28,814 bases of DNA from JAYSFC01 sp041913505 (GCA_041913505.1 JAYSFC010000040.1:1-28814), one strand, 5' to 3'; shown: positions 14,918 through 23,507, counted from the first letter of the stretch. Notes: a model not told the origin generated them from the letters alone. Numbers and translations: made by a program.

Positions 14918-16261
14918 TCAAGCGGCACCGACGGGGGACAGCCGGGCAACACCTGCGGCCCTGCCGCGTTGGGTCAGCACGAAGATGCCCATGGCCATCG
15001 CAGCAACCAGGCCCGGCACGGCAAAGGCCAGGAAGTTCATCTGCAGCGGCAACGCCGCCGCCATCAAGGTGCCGCCGAGCAGCGGGCCAACGATGGCACC
15101 GGTGCGGCCCACGCCCGACGCCCAGCCCAGCCCCGTGGAGCGCATGGACAGCGGATAGAACTGCGCCGTGTTGGCATACAGCAGGATCTGCGTGCCAATG
15201 GTGGTTGCACCGGCCAGGGTGATGAGCAGGTACAGCACCGACATGGGGCTGTTGTAGCCCAGCGCAGCGATGGACACCGTGCCCACGGCGAAGAAGGCCA
15301 CCACCACCTTCGGCAGGCTGAAGCGGTCGCCCAGCCAGCCGCCAGCGATGGCGCCGGCCATGCCGCCGAAGTTCAGCGCCAGCAGGAAGGACAGGCTCGA
15401 CCCCAGGCTGTAGCCCGCATTGGCCATCAGCTTGGGCAGCCACGAGCCCAGCGCGTACACCATGAGCAGGCAGCAGAAGAACGACACCCAGATCATGAAC
15501 GTACCCAAGGCGCGGCCGTCCTTGACCAAATCCAGCATCGGCACGCCAGCCCCCTTCGCGTCCGCCTGGACGAGTTGGGCATCGGCCGCTATGCGTGCAC
15601 CGGGATCGATACGGGCCAGCATGTCGCGGGCGCGCCCCCCGCGCCCCTGGCGCAGCAGAAAACCCACGGACTCAGGCAACTTCCACAGGATCAGCGGCAG
15701 CAGCACGATGGGCACGGCGGCCGAGAAAAACATGGCCTGCCAGCCGAAGCGCGGCAGCATGTAGATGCCCAGGCCCGCCGAGAGCATGCCGCCGAGCGAG
15801 TAACCGCTGAACATGATGGCCACCAGCGTGCTGCGCAGGCGCCGGGGTGCGTACTCGTTCATCAGCGCCACGGCATTGGGCATCAGGCCGCCGCAGCCCA
15901 GGCCCGCGATGAAGCGGTAAATGCCAAACTCCGTGGGCGACTGGGCAAAGCCGTTGAGAAAGGTGGAGCCACTGAACAGCAGGAAGCAGATGGCAATGCC
16001 CTTCTTGCGGCCGATGCGATCCGCCAACGGCCCGAAGATGAACGCCCCGAACATCATGCCGAACAGCGCGTAGCTGCCCAGGGCGCCGGCTTGCACCGGC
16101 GTGAGGCCCCACTCCTTCATCAGCACGGGCAGAACCACGCCGTAGATGAAGAGGTCGTAGCCATCGAAGATCAGCAGCAGGGCGCACAGCCACATCACCA
16201 TCCAGTGAAAGGGCGTGAAACGGGCGTTGTCGATGATCTCGTTGACTTCTACGGTTTTCAT
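14918..16261 (-). CDS. benK: Aromatic acid:H+ symporter, MFS family (BenK/PcaK-like)
   Basis: A 447-residue twelve-helix MFS transporter of the AAHS group, which imports benzoate, 4-hydroxybenzoate or related acids. Diagnostic segments are FTPFHWMVMWLCALLLIFDGYDLFIYG (helix 1 with the conserved DGYD), FGPLADRIGRKKG (loop 2-3 motif), GLGCGGLMPNAVALMNEYAPRRLRST (helix 4) and WLGDRF (loop 8-9). The ATG at 16261 fits the family and follows AGGAGACAGAC; the frame is open 204 bases further up. Its place between benD and catC favours benzoate as substrate, so BenK is the likely name; MucK (muconate) or PcaK are alternatives. Confidence 0.85.
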   Translation of the reverse strand: MKTVEVNEIIDNARFTPFHWMVMWLCALLLIFDGYDLFIYGVVLPVLMKEWGLTPVQAGALGSYALFGMMFGAFIFGPLADRIGRKKGIAICFLLFSGSTFLNGFAQSPTEFGIYRFIAGLGCGGLMPNAVALMNEYAPRRLRSTLVAIMFSGYSLGGMLSAGLGIYMLPRFGWQAMFFSAAVPIVLLPLILWKLPESVGFLLRQGRGGRARDMLARIDPGARIAADAQLVQADAKGAGVPMLDLVKDGRALGTFMIWVSFFCCLLMVYALGSWLPKLMANAGYSLGSSLSFLLALNFGGMAGAIAGGWLGDRFSLPKVVVAFFAVGTVSIAALGYNSPMSVLYLLITLAGATTIGTQILLYANTAQFYPLSMRSTGLGWASGVGRTGAIVGPLLGGTLMAAALPLQMNFLAFAVPGLVAAMAMGIFVLTQRGRAAGVARLSPVGAA

Positions 16262-16305
16262 GTCTGTCTCCTGTGTCTTGTTTTCTGGCCATTGAAGGGC
16301 AGGCC

Positions 16306-17079
16306 TTACCCCAGATCCCCGCCTGCAACCGGCAACACCGAGCCGGTGATGTAGCTCGCCTCGTCCGACGCGAGGAACAGGATGGGCGCAACCTGCTCGT
16401 CGATGCTGGCGTAGCGCTTGAAGAAGGTGGACTCGGTGACCTGCTGCACCGCCTCGCCCATCCATGCCTTTTCCTGCGCGCTGTCGCCGGCAGCGTTGCG
16501 CGGGATGCGCCGGGGCGGAGCGTTGGTGCCACCCGGCGCAGTGGCAGCGACGCGAATGTTGTGCTGCGCATACTCCATCGCCAGCGACTGCGTCAGCGCA
16601 TTGACGCCGCCCTTGGCCGCTGAGTACGGCACGCGGCGTATGCCGCGCGTGGCGTTCGACGACACGTTGACGATGGTGCCGCCGCCACGCGCCAGCAGGT
16701 GCGGTAGCACCGCATGGCAGGCGTACAGCGTGGGCATCAGCGAGCGGCGGATTTCCGCATCGATCTGCTGCGGCTCGAATTCGGCGAACGGCCGCATGCG
16801 GATGGCGCCTCCCACCCCGTTGATCAGGATGTCGATGCCGCCAAAGGTCTGCGCGGCGAACGCCATCGTGGCCCGGGCACCTTCATAGGTTTCGAGATCG
16901 GCCACGAACCCTGCGGCGCTGCCACCCTCGGCCTCGGCCGCCACGTCGGCAACGAAGTCGGCGCGGTCGACGAACACCACCTTGGCCCCCTCTGCGGCGG
17001 CGCCCAGTGCCACGCCACGGCCTATGCCCTGGGCCGCGCCGGTCACGATCACAACCTTGCCCTCAAAGCGTTTTTTCAT
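16306..17079 (-). CDS. benD: Benzoate cis-diol dehydrogenase BenD (1,6-dihydroxycyclohexa-2,4-diene-1-carboxylate dehydrogenase)
   Basis: A 257-residue short-chain dehydrogenase that oxidises and decarboxylates the benzoate cis-diol to catechol with NAD+. It shows VTGAAQGIGRG (nucleotide-binding glycine motif, residues 12-22), INGVGG, the catalytic Ser in NVSSNATRG and Tyr152/Lys156 in YSAAK. The wording ATRGIRRVPYSAAKGGVNALTQSLA is typical of BenD/XylL rather than general SDRs. It lies 12 bases after benC, in the standard benABCD order, and its length is normal. Confidence 0.95.
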   Translation of the reverse strand: MKKRFEGKVVIVTGAAQGIGRGVALGAAAEGAKVVFVDRADFVADVAAEAEGGSAAGFVADLETYEGARATMAFAAQTFGGIDILINGVGGAIRMRPFAEFEPQQIDAEIRRSLMPTLYACHAVLPHLLARGGGTIVNVSSNATRGIRRVPYSAAKGGVNALTQSLAMEYAQHNIRVAATAPGGTNAPPRRIPRNAAGDSAQEKAWMGEAVQQVTESTFFKRYASIDEQVAPILFLASDEASYITGSVLPVAGGDLG

Positions 17080-17091
17080 GCTGTGCTCCGC

Positions 17092-18108
17092 CTATGCAGT
17101 GGCTTGGTTGGGCGTGAACTTCTCGTAGTGGAAGCTCGCGGGCGCGATGCCCTCGGTCTTGAAGTGCTTCTGCACCGCCTCGACCATGGGCGGCGGGCCG
17201 CACAGGTACACGTCCACGTTCCCGCCGTGCAGCGCCTGCGCGGGCATGTGGTGGGTGACGTAGCCCTGGCGCTCGTGCGCGGTCTGCGGGTCGGCCACGC
17301 AGGTGGTGAACGTAAAGCCGGGCACGCGCAGGGCGTATTCCTGCAGCCGCTCGACCTGCACCAGGTCCTGGTCACGCGTCACGCCGTAGATCATGTGCAC
17401 CGGCTGGGTCGTGCCCTGGCGCGCCAGCACCTCCAGCATGGACAGGAAGGGCGCCAGGCCCGTGCCCCCCGCGAGCAGCAGCAGCGGGCGCTGCACGGCG
17501 CGCAGGTAGAAGCTGCCCAGCGGGCCGGTCATCTCCAGCTGCTGGCCACGCTCGGCACCGGCGAGCCAGCTGCTCATCAGCCCGCCCGGCACCTGTTTGA
17601 TGAGAAACGTCATGCGCTTCTCGCCCGGCGCCGAGCTGAAGGAGTAGGAGCGGTGCTCGCCGCTGCCCGGTACACCGATGTTGACGTACTGGCCCGGCAG
17701 GAACACGGGCGCATCCTCGGGGACGTCCAGCACCAGCTCATAGGCGGCGTCGCCAAACGGCGCAACCTCGGCAACGGTCGCACTGAACTTGGCGGTACCG
17801 GTCTTGCAGGCCGTGGAGGGCACGGGCACGGCGATCACGCAGTCGGACTTGGGCACCATCTGGCAGGTCAGCACCAGGCCCTGCCCGGCTTCGTCCTCGG
17901 TCAGCGCATCCTCGATGTAGTCGTCACCCATGTCATAGGTGCCGGTTTCGGCGCGGCACTTGCAGGTGCCGCACACGCCGTCGGAGCAATCCATGGGTAG
18001 GTTGATGCGGTTGCGGTAGGCGGCGTCCAGGACTTTTTCATTGGCGCCGCAATCGACGAAGCGGGTGACCCCGTCCTCGAAGTTCAGGGCTATGCGGTAG
18101 CTGCTCAT
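17092..18108 (-). CDS. benC: Benzoate 1,2-dioxygenase reductase component BenC
   Basis: A 338-residue electron-transfer protein passing electrons from NADH to the BenAB oxygenase. The N-terminal plant-type 2Fe-2S ferredoxin has Cys41, Cys46, Cys49 and Cys82 (CSDGVCGTCKC and LTCQ). An FAD-binding domain follows (RSYSFSSAPGE, then FLIKQVPGGLMSSWL), and then an NAD domain (LLLAGGTGLAPFLSML, YGVTRDQDLVQ, YLCGPPPMVEAV). The ATG at 18108 has AGGGAGACCACG upstream and gives the usual BenC start, MSSYRIALNFEDGV. An in-frame ATG at 18126, overlapping the benB stop, would add six residues. Confidence 0.95.
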   Translation of the reverse strand: MSSYRIALNFEDGVTRFVDCGANEKVLDAAYRNRINLPMDCSDGVCGTCKCRAETGTYDMGDDYIEDALTEDEAGQGLVLTCQMVPKSDCVIAVPVPSTACKTGTAKFSATVAEVAPFGDAAYELVLDVPEDAPVFLPGQYVNIGVPGSGEHRSYSFSSAPGEKRMTFLIKQVPGGLMSSWLAGAERGQQLEMTGPLGSFYLRAVQRPLLLLAGGTGLAPFLSMLEVLARQGTTQPVHMIYGVTRDQDLVQVERLQEYALRVPGFTFTTCVADPQTAHERQGYVTHHMPAQALHGGNVDVYLCGPPPMVEAVQKHFKTEGIAPASFHYEKFTPNQATA

Positions 18109-18125
18109 CGTGGTCTCCCTGTCCA

Positions 18126-18614
18126 TCAGATGTGATAGATATCGATGACCTGGCGGATGTAGTCGCTCTTCAGGACGATCTTCTTGCGCGTGATCAGCCA
18201 GCCGTCGCCGCGCCGGGCGAGCGTGGCGTAGACCGTGCCGAAGAAATGGTCGGTGACCTTGTAGCGGTGGCTCAGCGTGTGGAAGTTGTAGCGCACGTCC
18301 ACTGCGTCATCGCGCTCAGCCAGTACCTCCACGTTGGTGAGCATGTGGTTGGTACGCGTCTCGGGCAGCGAGGCGCTGGAGCGCTCGGTCTTGATGCGGA
18401 AGACCCGGTCCTCCAGGCCATCGCGGTTGGCGTAGTAGATCAACGAGATCTGGCTCTGCGGGTCGTCGGTGAGCTGGTCGTCATCGTCCCAGGCAGGCAT
18501 CCAGAACTCGACCTCGGGAGCGTAATGCGTGAGCCATGCGTCCCATTCGCGGTCGTCCAGGTGGCGCGCCTCGCGGTAGAGAAAGGCGCAGATGGCGTTG
18601 TAGTCGGCGGTCAT
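18126..18614 (-). CDS. benB: Benzoate 1,2-dioxygenase small (beta) subunit BenB
   Basis: A 162-residue beta subunit of the ring-hydroxylating oxygenase, of cystatin-like fold, needed to assemble the alpha3-beta3 hexamer. Family markers are FLYREARHLDDREWDAWLTHYAPEVEFWMPAW near the start, ISLIYYANRDGLEDRVFRIKTERSSA in the middle and the C-terminal KKIVLKSDYIRQVIDIYHI. Its ATG overlaps the benA stop (ATGA at 18611-18614), indicating coupled translation that would balance the two subunits. Confidence 0.95.
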   Translation of the reverse strand: MTADYNAICAFLYREARHLDDREWDAWLTHYAPEVEFWMPAWDDDDQLTDDPQSQISLIYYANRDGLEDRVFRIKTERSSASLPETRTNHMLTNVEVLAERDDAVDVRYNFHTLSHRYKVTDHFFGTVYATLARRGDGWLITRKKIVLKSDYIRQVIDIYHI

Positions 18615-19975
18615 GCCTGATCTCCTTCACGTTCCTTTTGCACGGCCTTGCGCATCTCCTGGGACCAGTGGGCGTGCTGGCAGACGAACAGGCCCTCGTC
18701 CTCGCTGCGCTCACCGCTGAGCAGTGGCGTCATGCCCAGGCGCTTAGCGTTCTCGTCGGGGCCCTTGAGCCACAGCGGTGCGCCGCGGCTCAGATCGTTC
18801 CACTGCGCGGCCTTGGCGGCATAGCCCGTCTGGCTGGCGCGGAACTCCTCCAGGTCATCGGCCGTGCCCATGCCGGAGACGTTGAAGAAATCCTCGTACT
18901 GGCGTATGCGCGTGGCACGGTCCTCGGCGCTCTCGCCCTTGGGGGCGAAGCAGTAGATGGTGATTTCGGTCTTGTCCACGCTGATGGGGCGCGCCACGCG
19001 GATCTGCGTGGAAAACTGGTCCATCAGGTACACATTGGGGTAGAGGCACAGGTTGCGCGTCTGGCCGATGATGACGTCTGCCTTGTCGGCGCCCAGGCGC
19101 TCGGCCAGCTCCTCGCGGCGGTTGTAGATGGGGCGCACCTCGGGGTTCATGGTTTGGGTCCACAGCAGGATGTGGCCGTTCTCGAAACCATAGACGCCGC
19201 CCACGCTCTTGCTCCAGCCGCTCGGGTCCACGGCCTTCGTGCCGCCCTCCTTGCGCCGGCTCATGGTGGCGGCGTAGTTCCAGTGCACGGAGCTGACGTG
19301 GTAGCCGTCGGCGCCGTTTTCCATCTGCAGCTTCCAGTTGCCGTCGTAGATATAGGAGGAGTTGCCGCGCAGCACCTCCAGGCCCTGCGGCGCCTGGTCC
19401 ACGATCAGGTCGATGATGACCTTGGCTTCGCCCAGGAAGTCCTGCAGTGGCTGCACGTCGGCATTCAGGCTGCCGAACAAAAAGCCTTTGTAGCTCTCGA
19501 AGCGCGCCACCTTTTTGAGGTCGTGCGAACCGTTGGTGTTGAACTGCACCGGGTATTCGGTGGTCTTCTCGTCCTTGACCTTGAGCAGCTTGCCGGTGTT
19601 GCTGAAGCTCCAGCCATGGAACGGGCAGGTGAAGCTGCCCTTGTTGCCATGCTTCTTGCGGCACAGCATGGCGCCGCGGTGCGAGCAGGCGTTGATCACG
19701 GCATTGAGCTGCCCGTCCTTGCCGCGCGTGATCACGATGGGCTGGCGGCCGATGGTGGTGGTGAAGTAGTCGTTGATCTCGGGGATCTGGCTCTCGTGCG
19801 CCAGGTAGACCCAGTTGCTCTCGAAGATGTGCTTCATCTCCAGCTCGAACAGCTGTGGATCGGTGAAGACGTCGCGGCGGCAGCGAAAAAGGCCTTTTTC
19901 CTCGTCGTGCTGCAGGGCGTCCTGAAGCAGCTTTTCGACATCCTGGTATTTCTCTGCGGAAACAGCGGTGTTCAT
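18611..19975 (-). CDS. benA: Benzoate 1,2-dioxygenase large (alpha) subunit BenA
   Basis: A 454-residue catalytic subunit that dihydroxylates benzoate. The Rieske 2Fe-2S domain shows Cys97-x-His99 (CSHRGAML) and Cys117-x-x-His120 (CPFHGW). The mononuclear iron site is in NGADGYHVSSVHWNYAATM, with Asp223 bridging and His226 and His231 as ligands. The N-terminus and length are normal for BenA. It is 112 bases after catA, with a GC-rich hairpin in the gap, and has AAGGAGACTCACC before the ATG. Toluate (XylX) or anthranilate (AntA) dioxygenase are related, but the adjacent benBCD, benE and cat genes make benzoate the probable substrate. Confidence 0.95.
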   Translation of the reverse strand: MNTAVSAEKYQDVEKLLQDALQHDEEKGLFRCRRDVFTDPQLFELEMKHIFESNWVYLAHESQIPEINDYFTTTIGRQPIVITRGKDGQLNAVINACSHRGAMLCRKKHGNKGSFTCPFHGWSFSNTGKLLKVKDEKTTEYPVQFNTNGSHDLKKVARFESYKGFLFGSLNADVQPLQDFLGEAKVIIDLIVDQAPQGLEVLRGNSSYIYDGNWKLQMENGADGYHVSSVHWNYAATMSRRKEGGTKAVDPSGWSKSVGGVYGFENGHILLWTQTMNPEVRPIYNRREELAERLGADKADVIIGQTRNLCLYPNVYLMDQFSTQIRVARPISVDKTEITIYCFAPKGESAEDRATRIRQYEDFFNVSGMGTADDLEEFRASQTGYAAKAAQWNDLSRGAPLWLKGPDENAKRLGMTPLLSGERSEDEGLFVCQHAHWSQEMRKAVQKEREGDQA

Positions 19976-20055
19976 GGTGAGTCTCCTTGGGGTGCGGCTC
20001 TCCCCCGCAGCGCGGGCCGCGGTTCCAAAGGGGAGCGAAGCGATGGGGGGATGGG

Positions 20056-20078
20056 CCGTGGCGCGCCCGGCGCCACGG
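20056..20078 (-). other. GC-rich hairpin between catA and benA
   Basis: CCGTGGCGC at 20056-20064 and GCGCCACGG at 20070-20078 form a perfect 9-bp stem with a 5-base loop, starting 10 bases past the catA stop and about 80 bases before benA. No T-run follows on the minus strand, so it is more likely an mRNA stability or processing element than a full terminator. Confidence 0.5.
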
Positions 20079-20087
20079 TAGCCGGCG

Positions 20088-21023
20088 TCAGGCCGCCAGG
20101 CGGGGGCGATCGACGATCTGGTTATCCACGCCGCCGACCAGCTCGCTCAAGCGGAAGTCGAATGCAATCTCGGCGAAGGGTCCCTTCAGGCCCTGGGCCT
20201 GGATGCTGGCCGCATCCGTGCGCTCCACCAGCGGCGGCACCAGGCCTTCACGCGTGGCGTAGGCGAAGTCGTCATTCACCAGCGGGTCGCCGTCGATATT
20301 GATCTGCGTGGTCAGCTTGCGGTGGCCATCGGCCGTGACGAAGAAATGGATGTGGGCCGGGCGGTTGCCATGGCGGCCCAACTGGTTCAGCAAGGCCTGG
20401 GTGGGGCCATCGGGCGGGCAGCCGTAGCCCTTGGGCACGATGCTTTGGAACTTGTAGCGGCCCTGCTCATCGGTGACGATGGTGCGGCGCATGTTGAACG
20501 GCTTTTGCTCGCCCGTAGGGTCGTAGTGCGAGTAGAAGCCCTTGGTGTTGGCATGCCAGACCTCCACCTTGGCGCCGGCCAGGGGCTTACCGTCCGCGCC
20601 GTAGACCGTGCCGTGCATGATCAACGTGTGGCCGGCCTTGTCGCTGCCGTCATCCAGGCGCGCAAAGCCCTTGACCTCGGGGGCCCCCGCCACGTACAGC
20701 GGTCCCTCGATGGTGCGGGGCGTGCCGTTCTCCACGCCCTGGGCCTGGTCCTCGGCGTCCATGCGCATGTCCAGGAAGCGGTCCAGACCCAGGCCGGGCG
20801 AGAGCAGGCCGGCCTCGCCCGCGGCACCCAGGCGGTTCAGATAGGCCACGCCGGCCCAGTACTCATCCGACGTGATATCGAGATCGTCGATGGCCTTGAA
20901 CAGGTCCGACAGGATGCGGTGCATGATCTGCTTGGCGCGCGGGTTGCCGCCATCCTGGGTCAGGCCGCTGGCCATGCGCAGAAAGTCCTGCACTTCGGCG
21001 GTATTGAAGATCTTGGTTGCCAT
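20088..21023 (-). CDS. catA: Catechol 1,2-dioxygenase CatA
   Basis: A 311-residue intradiol ring-cleavage enzyme turning catechol into cis,cis-muconate with non-heme Fe(III). The four iron ligands known for the family fall at the same numbers here: Tyr164 (GFYSHYD), Tyr200 (PKGYGCP), His224 and His226 (RPAHIHFF). The N-terminal helical dimerisation/lipid-binding part (first ~100 residues) and the GPLYVAGAP segment are present. The RBS is AAGGAGATACACC before the ATG. It lies 57 bases after catB and before benA, so catechol made by BenABCD and its removal are under one control, which would limit catechol build-up. Confidence 0.96.
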   Translation of the reverse strand: MATKIFNTAEVQDFLRMASGLTQDGGNPRAKQIMHRILSDLFKAIDDLDITSDEYWAGVAYLNRLGAAGEAGLLSPGLGLDRFLDMRMDAEDQAQGVENGTPRTIEGPLYVAGAPEVKGFARLDDGSDKAGHTLIMHGTVYGADGKPLAGAKVEVWHANTKGFYSHYDPTGEQKPFNMRRTIVTDEQGRYKFQSIVPKGYGCPPDGPTQALLNQLGRHGNRPAHIHFFVTADGHRKLTTQINIDGDPLVNDDFAYATREGLVPPLVERTDAASIQAQGLKGPFAEIAFDFRLSELVGGVDNQIVDRPRLAA

Positions 21024-21080
21024 GGTGTATCTCCTTGGGAATCGTGAGGTTGGGTGAGGTGAGTCGGCGGTGGAAGTGAT

Positions 21081-22277
21081 CTAGCCGAGGGCCGGCGCGG
21101 TCCGGGGCGCCGTGGGCACGCCCAGCGGTTTCCTGTCCCGGCGGAAGAACTGGACGCGGTCTTCGTCGAGCCTGAGCCCCAAGCCCGGTGCGCTGGGCAC
21201 CGTGAGCTCGAAGTCCCGGTACTGCAGCGGCTCGGCCAGGATTTCCTCGGTCAGCAGCAAGGGGCCGAACAGCTCCGTGCCCCACTGCAGCTTGGGGAAC
21301 GTGGCAAAGGCGTGGGCCGCTGCGATCGTGCCCACCGCGCCCTCCAGCATGGTTCCGCCATAGAGTTCGATGCCAGCGGCATCGGCGATGGCCGCAACCT
21401 GCTGCGCGGCCTGCAGGCCGCCCGATTGCTCGGTCTTGACGGCAAACACATCGGCCCCCGCCACGCGCGCCAGCGCAAAGGCCGAGACCGGGCCAGTCAA
21501 CGATTCATCGGCCATCACGGCGATCGGGAAGCGGCCCTTCAGGCGCGCCAGCGCGTCGGCCGATGCCACGGGCTGCTCCACCAGCTCGCAGCCTGCGTCC
21601 ACGAGGCCCGCCAGGCCGCGCTGGGCTTCGAGTTCACTCCAGGCCATGTTCACGTCGACGCGGACGGCCCCGCGATCACCCAGCGCCTTCTTGATGGCAG
21701 CCACATGCGCCACGTCGTCGGCGACGGCCCGGCGGCCGATCTTGAGCTTGAAAACGTTGTGGCGGCGCTGCGCCAGCATGCGCTCGGCCTCGTCGATGTC
21801 CTTGGCGGTGTCGCCGGAAGCCAGGGTCCAGGCGACCGGCAGACTGCTGCGCACACGCCCGCCCAGCAGCTCGGACACGGGCAGGCCCGTGCGCTGGCCC
21901 AGGGCGTCGAACAGGGCGGTCTCCACCGCGCACTTGGCGAAGCGATTGCCATGGATGGCCTTGTTCAGCTTCGCCATGAGAGCGGGCACATGGCCGGCCT
22001 GCGCGCCGAGCAGCAGCGGAGCGAAGTACGTGTCGATCGCCAGCTTCATGCCCTCGGGCGACTCCGCACCGTAGGCCAGGCCGCCAATCGTCGTGCCCTC
22101 GCCGACGCCCACCGTGCCGTCCGAGCAGTACAGGCGAACCAGCATCAATGTCTGGCCGTTCATCGTCGCCATGGACAACTGGTGCGGGCGGATCGTCGGC
22201 AGATCCAGCAAGAGGGTTTCCACGCGCTCGATGACCACCGATACGGCGCGGGACTGAAGGGGTTGCGTGTGTTGCAT
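21081..22277 (-). CDS. catB: Muconate cycloisomerase CatB
   Basis: A 398-residue enolase-superfamily enzyme that lactonises cis,cis-muconate to muconolactone. Catalytic and Mn-binding residues are visible: Lys177 and Lys179 (FKLKIG), Asp208 (RVDVNMAW), Glu234 (ELVEQPV), Asp257 (MADESL) and Lys281 (AVKTEQSGG). The N-terminal capping domain (ETLLLDLPTIRPHQLS, GEGTTIGG) is complete. It is the first gene of the long minus-strand operon and is divergent from the LysR regulator, the usual arrangement for catR-catB. The ATG at 22277 is the start used; the family start could be a few codons inside. Confidence 0.95.
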   Translation of the reverse strand: MQHTQPLQSRAVSVVIERVETLLLDLPTIRPHQLSMATMNGQTLMLVRLYCSDGTVGVGEGTTIGGLAYGAESPEGMKLAIDTYFAPLLLGAQAGHVPALMAKLNKAIHGNRFAKCAVETALFDALGQRTGLPVSELLGGRVRSSLPVAWTLASGDTAKDIDEAERMLAQRRHNVFKLKIGRRAVADDVAHVAAIKKALGDRGAVRVDVNMAWSELEAQRGLAGLVDAGCELVEQPVASADALARLKGRFPIAVMADESLTGPVSAFALARVAGADVFAVKTEQSGGLQAAQQVAAIADAAGIELYGGTMLEGAVGTIAAAHAFATFPKLQWGTELFGPLLLTEEILAEPLQYRDFELTVPSAPGLGLRLDEDRVQFFRRDRKPLGVPTAPRTAPALG

Positions 22278-22421
22278 GGACCGGATTGAACAATGCAGCC
22301 CCCAGGCCCATCCAACACTAAAATGGTCTAATTCAATACCTTAAAAATATGACAGCAGATTTAACCAATACAAATCAACAGGTTACATAGCACTCATCCC
22401 CCATTCATATGGTTTTCCCTT
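22278..22421. promoter_or_regulatory. Divergent catB/catR promoter region with LysR-type site
   Basis: These 144 bases separate the divergent starts and are strikingly A/T-rich from about 22310 to 22410. ATAC-CTTAAAA-ATAT at 22336-22350 fits the ATAC-N7-GTAT site of CatM/BenM-type regulators with one change, and contains the T-N11-A core. A weak plus-strand promoter (TTAACC at 22361, TACATA at 22384, 17-base spacing) could serve catR. Muconate is the usual inducer of this regulator class; that is inference here. Confidence 0.65.
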
Positions 22422-23390
22422 ATGGATATCCGGCAGCTCAAGTATTTCGTCGCCGTCGCCGACGCCCGCAACTTCACGCGGGCATCCGAACAGCTCCACA
22501 TCGCCCAGCCGCCGCTGAGCCGCCAGATCCAGTTGCTGGAAGAAGAACTGGGGGTGCAGCTCATTCTGCGCAACAGCCGGCCCCTGCGACTGACCGAGGC
22601 GGGGCGCGTGTTCTACGAGCAGGCGCTGCAAATCATCAACCGTGTGGACCAGCTGAAAACCGCAACGCGGCAGATCGGCCTGAACCAGCAGCGCACGCTC
22701 TCCATCGGCTTTGTCGCGTCCACCTTGTATGGCGGCCTGCCCATGCTGGTGCGCAAGCTGCGCCACCACTATCCGGACGTGGACATCCAGCTGGTGGAGC
22801 TCACGTCGATGCAGCAATTCGTCGCCCTGAAGTCCGGCCGGATCGATGTGGGATTCGGGCGCATCCGCAGCAATGACGCCACGGTGGCCCGGACGGTCCT
22901 GCGCGAAGAGCGGCTGGTGCTGGCCATCCCCCCCGGCTCCCCGCTGGCCGCCGACATCGGCCGGATCAGCCTGAAGGCGATCAGTGGCCAGAAGCTCATC
23001 GTCTACCCCAAGGAGCCGCGCCCGAGCTTTGCCGACCACATCCTCAGCCTCCTGAACGACCAGGCCATCCGGCCCTCCGAGGTGCATGAAGTGCGCGAGA
23101 TTCAAACGGCGCTGGGCCTGGTTGCCGCCGAATCCGGCCTGTGCCTGATCCCCGCGTCCGCGCGCCTTCGCAACGACCTCCGCTACCGGCTGATCGACGA
23201 CCCGCGCGCCACCTCGCCCATCATCCTCAGCCACCGGCTCAACGACAACGCCTGGTACATCGATGCCATCAAGCAATTGGTGGCCGACATGTACGCGGAA
23301 AAGCCGGCCTGGCTGGATGTGGACCACAACTTCTTTCCCGACACCAGCCCGTCCAAGACGAAGTCACCTCGAAAACCTGCCCCGGCCTGA
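22422..23390 (+). CDS. catR: LysR-type regulator of the cat/ben operon (CatR/BenM-like)
   Basis: A 322-residue LysR-family activator. The N-terminal winged helix-turn-helix is clear: MDIRQLKYFVAVADARNFTRASEQLHIAQPPLSRQIQLLEEELG, then RPLRLTEAGRVFYEQA. The effector domain follows (IGFVASTLYGGLPMLVRKLR, VELTSMQQFVALKSGRIDVGFGR, FADHILSLL), in the wording of the CatR/CatM/BenM group that binds cis,cis-muconate and, in BenM, benzoate. It is transcribed away from catB across an A/T-rich region with a matching binding site, so it very likely activates the ten-gene operon and represses itself. Confidence 0.9.
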   Translation: MDIRQLKYFVAVADARNFTRASEQLHIAQPPLSRQIQLLEEELGVQLILRNSRPLRLTEAGRVFYEQALQIINRVDQLKTATRQIGLNQQRTLSIGFVASTLYGGLPMLVRKLRHHYPDVDIQLVELTSMQQFVALKSGRIDVGFGRIRSNDATVARTVLREERLVLAIPPGSPLAADIGRISLKAISGQKLIVYPKEPRPSFADHILSLLNDQAIRPSEVHEVREIQTALGLVAAESGLCLIPASARLRNDLRYRLIDDPRATSPIILSHRLNDNAWYIDAIKQLVADMYAEKPAWLDVDHNFFPDTSPSKTKSPRKPAPA

Positions 23391-23400
23391 GGCAGGAATC

Positions 23401-23416
23401 CCATGCCAAGGCATGG
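23401..23416 (+). other. Small hairpin after catR
   Basis: CCATGCC-AA-GGCATGG is a perfect 7-bp inverted repeat ten bases past the catR stop, in the gap between the convergent catR and cupin genes. More GC-rich dyads follow (for example GGCCG and CGGCC near 23483-23497). No T-run is present, so terminator activity is uncertain. Confidence 0.3.
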
Positions 23417-23507
23417 ACCGGCTTCGGGGGCACGGGAAGGTGCCTCAGCCCCCGTGGCTTGGGGGGCCAAGGCACCCGTGGCGGCCGTTTCCGGCCGGTA
23501 TCTGCAT

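Noticed and set aside
14969..16354. Long plus-strand open frame (461 codons) opposite the MFS transporter gene
   Set aside because: Composition is dominated by Gln, His, Arg and Ala as expected for the antisense frame of a GC-rich gene; the minus strand encodes a complete recognisable transporter.
16714..18000. Plus-strand open frame opposite benD/benC
   Set aside because: Shadow of the well-supported minus-strand genes; His/Gly/Val-rich with no family pattern.
18536..20302. 588-codon plus-strand open frame opposite benA/benB
   Set aside because: Antisense of benA with no domain pattern; long only because high GC makes stop codons rare.
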